Shown: positions 44,043 to 52,165 of the stretch, in pieces
Layout of the letters: every line of letters starts with the position of its first letter
Position numbering within the stretch: the first letter of the stretch is position 1
Assembly: GCF_032598905.1 (NCBI RefSeq)
Contig: NZ_CP122458.1
Span: 4,427,001 to 4,491,000, forward strand
From: Streptomyces sp. 11x1
GTDB taxonomy: Bacteria > Actinomycetota > Actinomycetes > Streptomycetales > Streptomycetaceae
Direction of reading: 5' to 3'
Length of the DNA: 64,000 nt
The notes under the pieces: model-generated
What the model saw: only the letters and a program-made list of their open reading frames with translations
What the model was told of the DNA's origin: nothing
The model's database searches: none
Program-made: the position numbers and the translations under genes

Positions 44043-44459
44043 AGCGGATGGGGGCTCATTCTGCTGGCGCGCCCCGCGCGGGTCAACGCCCGTGCGCGGC
44101 AAGGGAGGTGGGTGACCGGGTGAGCGGAGTGGGCGCCCCGGCACCTGGTGGGTGCGCGGGGCGCCCGCGGGATCCGGGGCCCAGTGCGCGGACTCCGCCA
44201 CGCGCCCCCGGCCTCGGACCCCGGAACCGCGAGGCCAGTCCTCTACGACACGGACCTCGCGGTCGTTCAGCGGTACCGGACACCACTGTCCGATGCGGTC
44301 GGACAGGGCGGCGACAGGCGAGGGCCAGGAGGGAGCCAGCCAGAGTATGAGCGCGTACAGCATTCGGTACGCCCCTTTCACACCTCTTCACACCCCGAGG
44401 TAAGTCGGACTTGTCCACTTCCGGGGTTTCGTCGCTCACTCCGTTCGCAACGCCCTGGC
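44043..44459. other. degenerate intergenic region
   Basis: No intact gene. Frames on the minus strand run on from the TnpB/permease remnants without family similarity. Probably decaying sequence. Confidence 0.45.
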
Positions 44460-44588
44460 CGTACCCGTCCGCGCCGCCCACGGCGACGGAGATGACGACC
44501 ATCGTCACGGTCTGACGGTGTGTCATGCCGAGCGCCTTGAGCACTCCGAGGTCGCGGACCCGTTCGCGGGTGTCGAGGACGACCGTTT
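44460..44588 (-). pseudogene. fragment of an FtsX-family ABC permease
   Basis: The minus strand reads VVLDTRERVRDLGVLKALGM then THRQTVTMVVISVAVGG, a standard FtsX-domain segment, after which similarity stops. It abuts the right end of the TnpB element, so the element appears to have inserted into or beside a permease gene that then decayed. The upstream part of the permease is not found on the other side of the element. Confidence 0.72.
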
Positions 44589-44589
44589 G

Positions 44590-45906
44590 ACATCCTCCCC
44601 CTCTTAAAAGAGTAGGGATTCCAGCCCGTTCGGGCTGAGGTTCACGGACGCTCGACCGCTGGTTGGGCGGTGTCGTCCCTCCGGCACCGGCTGTGCGCCG
44701 GGGGCGGGGGATGCCGCCCTGTCCTGCCGCGATGTTGATGCTTGCGTTGGTGTCGGCGTTGCAGGTGAAGCCGCAGGAGGAACAGACGAACCCGGCTTGG
44801 CTCTTGCGCGAGTTCTTGTCGATCCAGCCACAGGCACTGCACCGCAGGCTGGTGTAGGGGGCGGGAACGTCCTCGACCCGGCCGGGGGCCTTGTGTCCGG
44901 TGCGCTGGCGGAGCAGGCCCCAGCCCTGGGCGAGGATCGCCCGGTTCAGGCCGGACTTCTGCGCCACCTGCCTGCCGGGCCGCTCCACGGTTCCCTTCGC
45001 GGAGCGGGTCATCGTCTTGATGTTCAGCTTCTCGAACCGGATCAGCTCATAGCCGCGAGCGAGCAGGGTGCTGGTCTTCTCGTACCAGTCCTTACGCCGG
45101 TTCGCCTCCCGCGCCCTCAGCCCGGCCACGATCGCATGCTCGGCCGCCTTGGCAGGGCTGCCTTTGGGCGCTCTGGCCGCGCGCCGCTGGTGCTTGCGGA
45201 TCCGGGCGCGTTCCTTGACGGTGAGCTGGGGCAGTTCAGCCTCCGGCCGTCGGAGAGGGCGGCAGTGATCGTGACGCCCCGGTCGATGCCGATCACCGTA
45301 TCCGTGCCGGGCCCCTCGACCGGGTCGGGGATGACGGCGAAGGCGATGTGCCACTGCCCGTTGCGGAAGGTGACCCGGAACGTCTTGGCGGCGGGCAGTT
45401 TCGCGCCTTTGCCCTCGGCGCTGAGGCGGAAGCGGACCCACCCGCGGCCGGGCACCCTCACCTGTGCCCAGCGCCGGTTCAGCCTCTGCACGACTACCGA
45501 GCGGCCCATGACCTGCCTGCCGGTCTTCGCGTTCAGCTTCGGCGACCCGTCCGCCTCGTATTCCGGCACGCGGTCGGTGCCGATGCCCCGGAAGCCCTCG
45601 TGCACATGCTTCCTGCGCCAGGTCGGCTCACCGAACCCGGACGTGAACCTTGCACTCTTGGCCCGGGCGAAATCCTTCAACGCCTGCTGCTGCACATCCG
45701 CGTTCCCCTCACCCAGCCACGCGTTCTCCCGCCGGGCCTCGGTCAGCTGACGGCACTGCTCCGCGAAACCGGGCGCGGACCTGCGACCCGGCCTCCAGTA
45801 CGTGTGCTGCTCGACAGCAAGATTCCACACGTACCGCGCGTGCGCGCAGTGCGTGAGCATCTGCTCGGCCTGCGCAGGCGACGGATACATCCGGAAACGA
45901 GGCATT
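44590..45906 (-). mobile_element. tnpB: IS200/IS605-type TnpB element with frameshifted tnpB
   Basis: The N-terminal frame runs from ATG 45906 (MPRFRMYPSPAQAEQML) through the RuvC-I motif TVIGIDRGVTITAALSDGRR to about 45240. The coding then shifts by one base into the frame PQLTVKERARIRKHQRRAA, with RuvC-II RFEKLNIKTM, zinc finger CSACGW..CSSCGF and RuvC-III NADTNASINI. Restoring one G at the junction (RRAELPQL) would join them. No TnpA is present. The right end carries small palindromes cagcccgttcgggctg and ctcttttaagag, then gaggatgtcaa. Likely inactive unless a programmed frameshift occurs. Confidence 0.85.
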
Positions 45907-46209
45907 GCCACGAACCTAGACACCCCGTTCCCCTCCCGCGCACGACTTCGACCAACATCACCCATGAGAGTGACCGACACGCTCATCCCTTCCAGGGCAA
46001 CCCCCAACCACAGGACCCCAACCCGCCGACACCACGAACGATTGAGGCCGACCCCCACCTGCCTGTCCCTCCCGAAACGCCGAATCGCCCCGACGGCGAT
46101 CCGGCATTCCCCTGCCCGGCAAGCAGGGTGGGCGGTGGTCGCACGCCGGTGGGCGGAGGTCTGCCCTCCCTGCTGCGTGCTGCGGGCCCCGCCCCGCCCG
46201 TCCCGCTGA
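45907..46209. other. region between the TnpB element and the kinase remnant
   Basis: I see no supported coding sequence. It contains the probable left end of the TnpB element, which I cannot place to the base. Confidence 0.4.
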
Positions 46210-46557
46210 GCCTGGACCGCCGACGCGTGCCTCGCCTTCCTCCTCGCCGCCTGCACGGTGGTGGCCACGACGGCACAGGACGCGAGCGCGGACGGGCGCC
46301 TGCCGCACAGGGTGCTGACACCGGTCCCGGGAGGCTGGCCGGTGCCGCCCGAGGCCCCGCCCCTGCCGGCACCCCCGTATCTGACGCAGGATCTCGGCGC
46401 GCCCCACGCCTGGCAGTTGCTCCTCGCCGCCCTGACCGCGCTCCCGCTGCTGGTCCGGCGCCGCTACCCGCTGACCGCGTTCTGGGCGGTGATCATCACG
46501 ACGATGGCGTTCAACGAGCGTGCGGGGGCGGCCGAGGCGACCGGGTACACGTCCTGA
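46210..46557 (+). pseudogene. sensor histidine kinase, N-terminal membrane fragment
   Basis: The frame after a stop at 46207 reads DACLAFLLAACTVVATTAQD, HAWQLLLAALTALPLLVRRR and YPLTAFWAVIITTMAFNERA, the membrane sensor part of a NarX/DesK-type kinase. It stops at 46557 with no dimerisation or ATPase domain. The missing part and the beginning of the following response regulator were removed by one internal deletion. Confidence 0.7.
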
Positions 46558-47089
46558 TGGACATCCGCATGCCCGGCACGGACGGCCTGGAGGCGACCCG
46601 GCGCATCCTCTCCGGCACGGTCCCCGACCCGCCCCGCGTCCTCATGCTGACCACCTTCGACCTGGACCGTTACGTCTACGCCGCCCTCACCGCCGGCGCC
46701 AGCGGCTTCCTGCTGAAGAACGTCACCCCCGAGCACCTGGTCGCCGCCGTCCGCCTGGCCCGCACCGGCGACGCGCTCCTCTCCCCCGCCATCACCCGCC
46801 GGCTGATCGAACGCTTCGTCTCCCCGTCCCCCGAGACCCCGGTCCTCCACCGCGACCTGGCCCCCCTCACGCCCCGCGAACTACAGGTCCTCCGGTCCCT
46901 CGCCACCGGCCTCAGCAACGCCGAACTGGCCGCCCACTTCCGCCTCAGCGAAGCCACCGTCAAGACCCACGTCGCCCGCATCCTCGCCAAACTCCGCCTC
47001 CGCGACCGCGCCCAGGCCGTCGTGGTGGCGTACGAGACGGGCCTGATCGTTCCGGGATCGGCAGCCGGGACGCCGCCCCCGAGGGATAG
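46551..47089 (+). pseudogene. NarL-family response regulator lacking its N-terminus
   Basis: Starts inside the receiver at VLMDIRMPGTDGLEATRRIL (phospho-acceptor Asp retained). The rest of the receiver (TTFDLDRYVYAALTAGASGF) and a complete LuxR-type HTH (LTPRELQVLRSLATGLSNAE, then LAAHFRLSEATVKTHVARIL) follow. About 50 residues, including the acidic pair that binds Mg, are missing, and the usual stop after about YETGLIVPGSAA is not seen in frame. ATG 46557 could restart translation. Joined directly to the kinase fragment. Confidence 0.75.
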
Positions 47090-47151
47090 CGCCAGTCCCG
47101 TGCCCCCAGGGCCCCGGTCCCCCTGTGCCCGGTCCCCTGCCCCTCTCGCCC

Positions 47152-48243
47152 CTATACCTCCCTACCTCCCTGCCTCCCCAGCTCCACCGAGACGTGCGCG
47201 GACAGCGCGCCGAGGAAGTCGGCCGCGTCGAACGCCGCCCCGGCGGAGAGCACACCGGCCCCCTTCACCCGCCCCTCGGTCACGCGCCGCACCGCCTCCA
47301 CCGCGAGCGGCGCGCTGACGGCGTAGATGTCCTGTCCGCGCGCCGTGGCCCGCCGTTCCACGCCCCCGGAACGCACGACGACGTCGACCACGAAGGTCTG
47401 CGCGGACCGCCCGTGCTCGTCGACGGCGACCGGCGCGGGGGTGTCCGGCGCGGCCAGATCGCGCGCGGCCTCGACCGTCATGTACGTCCGCACCTCGGGG
47501 ACGGCCAGATGGGTCGGCACGGTGACGATGTCGGCCATGCTGAACTCCCCGATCACGGCCCTGGTCCCCATCGGCTCGGGGAAGTCCCACTTCGTGGCCG
47601 GGGCCGCGTCGTCCCGGTACTCCAGCCGCCCGTCGGCGTACCGGACCCGCCGCCCGCCCCGGCGCTGCCGCGAGACCGCGCCCGCGTCCCGCGTCCCCGC
47701 CGTGGGGTGCCATCCGCTCAGCCCGTACGCGATGTGCGCCTCGTCCACCGCCGTCCAGCCGGCCGACTCGGTCGCGGCGGTGACCAGCAGGTCCCCGAGT
47801 CCGCCGAAGAAGGCCATGGCGGGCACCACGGCGACCCCCGCCGCCCGCGCCGGTTCCTCGAACCGCGCGAACGTGTCGAGATTGGCCTCGATCTCGGCCG
47901 CCACGTCCACATACGGAATCCCGGCGCGCAAGGCCGCCTCGATCACCGGCGCGGCCGTCTCCGCGAAGGGCCCGGCACAGTTGACCACGGCGTCCGCCCC
48001 GGCGAACGCCCGGTCCAGGGAGCCCGGTTCACCGACCGAGGCGACCCGCACCCACCCCTCCGGCCCCGGCCCCGGCCCCTGTCGCTCCTGTGCCCCCGGC
48101 AGCCCCGCTGCCACCGCCCGCAGCTTCGCCGCGTCCCGCCCGACCAGCAGCGGCACGAACCCCCGCGCCCGCAACTCCGCCACCACGAACCGTCCGGTGT
48201 GCCCCGACGCCCCGAACACCGCGACCGTACGCCCCGCGCTCAT
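47152..48243 (-). CDS. saccharopine dehydrogenase-like / trans-acting enoyl reductase family protein
   Basis: NAD(P)-binding oxidoreductase. Rossmann motif VAVFGASGHTGRFVVAELRA at the N-terminus, then VVNCAGPFAETAAPVIEAAL and PYVDVAAEIEANLDTFARFE typical of the family that includes mycobacterial trans-acting enoyl reductase. 363 residues from ATG 48243; the open frame beyond is not coding. The C-terminal half (GQDIYAVSAPLAVEAVRRVT) is conserved in the family too. Substrate unknown. It is divergent from the GlxA regulator, which may control it. Confidence 0.87.
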   Translation of the reverse strand: MSAGRTVAVFGASGHTGRFVVAELRARGFVPLLVGRDAAKLRAVAAGLPGAQERQGPGPGPEGWVRVASVGEPGSLDRAFAGADAVVNCAGPFAETAAPVIEAALRAGIPYVDVAAEIEANLDTFARFEEPARAAGVAVVPAMAFFGGLGDLLVTAATESAGWTAVDEAHIAYGLSGWHPTAGTRDAGAVSRQRRGGRRVRYADGRLEYRDDAAPATKWDFPEPMGTRAVIGEFSMADIVTVPTHLAVPEVRTYMTVEAARDLAAPDTPAPVAVDEHGRSAQTFVVDVVVRSGGVERRATARGQDIYAVSAPLAVEAVRRVTEGRVKGAGVLSAGAAFDAADFLGALSAHVSVELGRQGGREV

Positions 48244-48368
48244 CCGCACTCCCCCACATCCACTGTCACCATCGGCGAAGCGTCGACCGCCTCGCCTGAG
48301 GACCATCCTTCCGAGCGCGGCCGCCCACCACGAGTGTCCGAAACGACGAGCCCCGTACAATTTCCGAC

Positions 48369-49325
48369 ATGCCGAGCCCGAAGCCGACCACCATCGCGCT
48401 CGCCGTCACCGACGGCATGCTGCACTTCGAACTGGCCCTCGCCTACGAGGTGTTCGGCTCCGATCTCTCGCACCTGGTGGACCCCTGGTACGAGTTCGCC
48501 CTCTGCGGCCCCGGCCCCGTCTCCGTGGGCCGCTTCCGCCTGGAGCCGGACCACGGCCTGGACCGGCTCCGCCACGCCGACACGGTGATCGTCCCCGGCT
48601 GGACCGATGTGGACGTGGCACCGCCCGGCGAACTGGTCGACGCGGTCCGCGCGGCGCACGAGGCGGGCGCCCGGATCGCCTCGCTGTGCACCGGCGCGTT
48701 CGTCCTGGGCGCCGCGGGACTCCTGGACGGCCGCCGGGCCACCACGCACTGGGCGCACACGGACGTCCTGGCCGCCCGCTTCCCCGACGTGGAGGTCGAC
48801 CCGGACGTCCTCTACGTCGACAACGGCAGCGTGCTCACCTCGGCGGGCAAGGCCGCCGCGATGGACCTCTGCCTGCACCTGGTCCGCCGCGACCACGGCT
48901 CGGCGGTCGCCAACACGGTGGCCCGCCGACTGGTCGTACCCCCGCACCGTTCGGGCGGCCAGGCCCAGTTCGTCCCCGCCCCGGTGCCCACCCGGAGCGA
49001 CCACCCGCTGACCGACCTGCTCCCGTGGACCCTGGAACGCCTCGATCAGCCCCTGACCGTCGAGGATCTGGCCCGCCGCGCGAGCATGAGTTCGCGCACC
49101 TTGACCCGGCACTTCCGCGCGGCCACCGGCACCACCCCGCTCCAGTGGCTCCTCACCCAACGCATCCGCCGCGCCCAGGAGCTCCTGGAGACCACCTCCG
49201 ACAGCGTCGACGCCATCGCCACCACCACGGGCATGGGGACGGCCGCGACCCTCCGCCGCCACTTCAACCGCACCCTCGGCGTCCCCCCGGACACCTACCG
49301 CCGCACCTTCCACGCCGCCCGCTGA
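48369..49325 (+). CDS. GlxA family transcriptional regulator (DJ-1/PfpI + AraC HTH)
   Basis: A 318-residue regulator. The N-terminal DJ-1/PfpI domain has IASLCTGAFVLGAAGLLDGR with the nucleophile-position cysteine. The C-terminal AraC domain has two HTHs (LTVEDLARRASMSSRTLTRH and SVDAIATTTGMGTAATLRRH). Start ATG 48369. Divergent from the oxidoreductase gene with 125 bp between starts, a common regulator/target layout. The effector is unknown; the DJ-1 part is probably a ligand sensor. Confidence 0.92.
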   Translation: MPSPKPTTIALAVTDGMLHFELALAYEVFGSDLSHLVDPWYEFALCGPGPVSVGRFRLEPDHGLDRLRHADTVIVPGWTDVDVAPPGELVDAVRAAHEAGARIASLCTGAFVLGAAGLLDGRRATTHWAHTDVLAARFPDVEVDPDVLYVDNGSVLTSAGKAAAMDLCLHLVRRDHGSAVANTVARRLVVPPHRSGGQAQFVPAPVPTRSDHPLTDLLPWTLERLDQPLTVEDLARRASMSSRTLTRHFRAATGTTPLQWLLTQRIRRAQELLETTSDSVDAIATTTGMGTAATLRRHFNRTLGVPPDTYRRTFHAAR

Positions 49326-50576
49326 CTACGTACTGCACACCGTGCTCAGCGGCGCCCGCCGGTCGGGCCGCGCCTCCGCCACGTTCTGTACGTCGGCCAG
49401 CAGCCCCGGCACGTCGAGTTCCTCCCCGGCGGCGGCCCGGGCGATCGTCAGCAGGACGGCCTCGTAGAAGGCGTCACGGACGGCGGGGGGCATCACGTCG
49501 GAGGCGTCGAGACAGCGGGGCCCGGTCCCGGTGAGGCGCTTGGCGATCTCCCGTTCGACGGGGCCGCCCTCCTGGCGCACCCGCCGGTTCGCGGAGAAGA
49601 CGTCCGCGGCCTGAGACCACTTCCGCTGGCCCTCCCGCGAGGCCAGCCGCTCGATCAGTTCACCGGCTCGCGGGCGGTCGCTGAACAGCGCGGCGAAGTC
49701 ACCGGTCACCTCGTGGCCTCGGACCCGGTAGCCGCCGCCGGGCAACAAGGGAGCGGAGTCCATCAGGCCCGCCCCCTGCCACTTGTCCCCGTAGAAGGAG
49801 CGAGCGAAGGAGCCCTGGTGCTCCAGCGCGCACCCGCCCTTGCCCTCGAACAGCAGCCCGTACTCGCCGGGGGCGCCGCGATGGTCGGTGAGCAGGGCGC
49901 GCCCCGCCGCCGCCTCGTCCTGCCGGAGCAGTCCGGCCCACGCCTCCCACGCCTCGCGCACCGCGGTCCCCGTCCACGGCACCGAGGCGTCGCCCAGCGC
50001 CCACTTGCCGTAGATCTCCGGGCCCTCCCGTTGCAGCACGAGGTCCTCGATCCAGTCGCTGCCGGGCCAGCCGGACGCTCCGTCGTCGCCCATGCCGATG
50101 CACCAACTGGTGAGCGGGGCAGGCGAGTTCGCGGGGCGTTGGCCCTCTCGATACCAGACGATGCTCTTCAGATCCGCCTTGACCGGCACCCAGTACGCGT
50201 CCTCCCGGGGCGAACTCACCGGCTTCCAGGGGGCGCCGTACTCCTCCTCGGTGTAGAGGCCGTTCAGCGACTTGAGGAGGTTCTGGTCGGCGTACTCGGC
50301 GAGTTCGCCGACGCCCGGCATGATCGCGATGTCCGGGGGCTCCCCCGACTGCACCTTGGACAGCAGCACCTCGCGCTGGGCGGCGGTGCCCTGGTACTCG
50401 AAGGGGATGCCGAAGCTCCGCAGCACGTCCTCGAACTGCTCTCCCTGCTTGTCGGTCCACGGTCCGAGGATGGTCACCGGTTCGTCGTCCCGCTCCGACC
50501 AGACCGCGACCATGCCTCCGGCGCAGACCAGCAGCAGCGCCGCGAGCAGCACGAGCACCTTGAACCGCCGGGTCAC
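49326..50576 (-). CDS. GlnH-like extracellular solute-binding protein
   Basis: A 416-residue type 1 solute-binding protein with an N-terminal membrane segment (VLVLLAALLLVCAGGMVAVW; the cysteine is not in a good lipobox). PVTILGPWTDKQGEQFEDVL and SGEPPDIAIMPGVGELAEYA are solute-binding family landmarks. GTG 50576 overlaps the stop of the membrane-protein gene (GTGA). No ABC permease or ATPase is adjacent, so it is more likely a sensor subunit, as GlnH is for PknG in mycobacteria and corynebacteria. The ligand is not predictable; carbohydrate binders are the nearest sequence class. Confidence 0.85.
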   Translation of the reverse strand: MTRRFKVLVLLAALLLVCAGGMVAVWSERDDEPVTILGPWTDKQGEQFEDVLRSFGIPFEYQGTAAQREVLLSKVQSGEPPDIAIMPGVGELAEYADQNLLKSLNGLYTEEEYGAPWKPVSSPREDAYWVPVKADLKSIVWYREGQRPANSPAPLTSWCIGMGDDGASGWPGSDWIEDLVLQREGPEIYGKWALGDASVPWTGTAVREAWEAWAGLLRQDEAAAGRALLTDHRGAPGEYGLLFEGKGGCALEHQGSFARSFYGDKWQGAGLMDSAPLLPGGGYRVRGHEVTGDFAALFSDRPRAGELIERLASREGQRKWSQAADVFSANRRVRQEGGPVEREIAKRLTGTGPRCLDASDVMPPAVRDAFYEAVLLTIARAAAGEELDVPGLLADVQNVAEARPDRRAPLSTVCST

Positions 50577-52165
50577 CGCCGCCTCCAGTAGTCGCTGTCG
50601 AGCCGGAGACCGACGCCGATCACGGGCAGGACGACGATCAGCAGACCGCCGGTCAGGGTGCCCTGGTACACCCGGTCGGTCCAGGTGTCGTCGGCCAGGA
50701 CGCTCCGCACCTCCTCGGACTTCGCCGTGACGGTCCGCTGCGCGTGCTCCAGTTCCTGGCCGCAGCAGGCGTCCGTGGAGACCTGGGTGATCTCCCGCAG
50801 ATCCCCGACGACACGATCGAGGTCGTCCTGGGCGGACCCCATCGTGAGCAGCGGAACGACGGCGAGCAGCACGGTGAGCGCGAAGGCCGCGAGCAGATAC
50901 GGGTTCCAGTCCCGGCCGCACCGGTCGCGCAGTACGAACAGCGTGGAGAGAAGGGTGAACGCCAGCGCCACCAGGGCGAGTTCGGCGATCCACCAGCCGC
51001 CGCGCTGCAGCCACCCCTCGGTGGCGGTGGCGGTGGCGTGCTTCAGCTGCGTCCGCTGCATGTCGTCCAGACGGGGTACGAGTCCCACGCCCTCGCGCGT
51101 GAGCAGCGAGCGTGCCTCGGTGAGCTTCTGGTGCCGCATGAGCGGCTGGTCCCGGTACATCACGGTGCCGAGGGTGAGGGAGTTGCTGTAGGTGGCGAGC
51201 AGCCCGTTGACGGTCCCGAGGTCCTGGTCCGTGCGGTCCGCGATCCTGGACAGCCCCTGGTCGGCAGCGGAGAGCTGGGCCCGGTAGGTCTCGCCGCGGC
51301 CCGCCACGTCGACGAACTCCCTCTCGCCGAGGGCGCGGGCCTCGCGGTCGGCGCGCAGCACCGCGAGGCGGGTGGCGGCGAGCCCCTGCACGGCCGGTGC
51401 CTCCTTCTCGGCGACCGTCCCCGCGCCGCCCTGGATCTGCCGGCAGGACACGAACAGGGCCCCGGCCGCCACGAGCGCACACACCGCCAGCAGCACCAGA
51501 TGCAGCTCCAGCAACCGCCGCGTCCGCCACCGCCCCAGCCGGGCCCGCCAGAAACCACCGAGGGAGTGACCGAGGGAGTACGACCACCGCCGACGCCGTG
51601 AGGAGGAACGCCGGGCGGCGAAGAACACGGACCCGCCCCGGCGCGCCGGCATCGACGCGGACGCGGTGATGGCGGTGGCGGTGGCGGTGGCGGTGGCGGT
51701 GGCGGTGAAGCGTAAGGACGCGAGTCGGCTCCGGCGCGTCGAGAGCGCGGCGCCCTCCCGGGAAGCCGCCGCCGGGCGTCCGCTCGGAGGAACGGCGGGG
51801 AAGTGCCGGCTCCTGTCGTCGTCGGCTGAGCGGCGCCTTCGCCGGACCGCACCGAGAACCCGACCGCCCCACGAGGCCTTTCCCGCTCGTCCGCCACGGA
51901 GAACCCACGCGGGCCGGCCGTCACGAGGAACCCATTCCGACCGCCAGGCACGAAAAGCCCACGCAGACCACGCGCCGCCCAGTGCCCACTTCGAGAAGCC
52001 GCCGCGAAGGCCCCATTCCCAAGGGCCCACGCGAAGAGCCTTCACAGACCACCCGTCCCGGAGAGCCCACTCCGGCCAACCGCCACGCAAGGCCCACTCC
52101 GGCCGCCCGCCACGTGCGGCCCGCTCCGGCCGTCCGCCCCCGGATGCCCCCTGGTCGGCCGTCAC
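50573..52165 (-). CDS. GlnX-like four-helix membrane sensor with N-terminal nonapeptide repeats
   Basis: From GTG 52165 (GGAG eight bases upstream, GTGA overlap with the VWA stop) the protein has 530 residues. Residues 12-101 are ten copies of a nine-residue unit, consensus (R/W)PEWALRGG. A basic stretch follows, then TM1 (222-239), an extracytoplasmic helical domain (about 241-388), TM2 (391-413), TM3 (421-443), a second external loop with CC, and TM4 (502-522). Four helices with a large external domain match GlnX. The N-terminal repeats have lower third-position GC, so ATG 51652 is an alternative start. It probably relays ligand status from the solute-binding protein to the kinase. Confidence 0.75.
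   Translation of the reverse strand: MTADQGASGGGRPERAARGGRPEWALRGGWPEWALRDGWSVKALRVGPWEWGLRGGFSKWALGGAWSAWAFRAWRSEWVPRDGRPAWVLRGGRAGKASWGGRVLGAVRRRRRSADDDRSRHFPAVPPSGRPAAASREGAALSTRRSRLASLRFTATATATATATAITASASMPARRGGSVFFAARRSSSRRRRWSYSLGHSLGGFWRARLGRWRTRRLLELHLVLLAVCALVAAGALFVSCRQIQGGAGTVAEKEAPAVQGLAATRLAVLRADREARALGEREFVDVAGRGETYRAQLSAADQGLSRIADRTDQDLGTVNGLLATYSNSLTLGTVMYRDQPLMRHQKLTEARSLLTREGVGLVPRLDDMQRTQLKHATATATEGWLQRGGWWIAELALVALAFTLLSTLFVLRDRCGRDWNPYLLAAFALTVLLAVVPLLTMGSAQDDLDRVVGDLREITQVSTDACCGQELEHAQRTVTAKSEEVRSVLADDTWTDRVYQGTLTGGLLIVVLPVIGVGLRLDSDYWRRR
51666..51707. repeat. hexanucleotide microsatellite
   Basis: Seven ggtggc-type units in a row, encoding an alternating Thr-Ala run in the GlnX-like gene. 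Six-base slippage would keep the frame while changing length by two residues. Confidence 0.75.
51863..52132 (-). repeat. ten tandem 27-bp repeats encoding a Trp-rich nonapeptide
   Basis: Units of 27 bp, clearest at the right end (cactccggccaaccgccacg and cactccggccgcccgccacg on the plus strand), decay leftwards. Translated on the minus strand they give RPEWALRGG, WPEWALRDG, PWEWGLRGG and similar. Confidence 0.75.

Noticed and set aside
44040-44381. Minus-strand frame beginning MKGAYRMLYALILWLAPS
   Set aside because: A short hydrophobic start is followed by incoherent Pro/Arg sequence; no ribosome site or similarity, inside a degraded zone.
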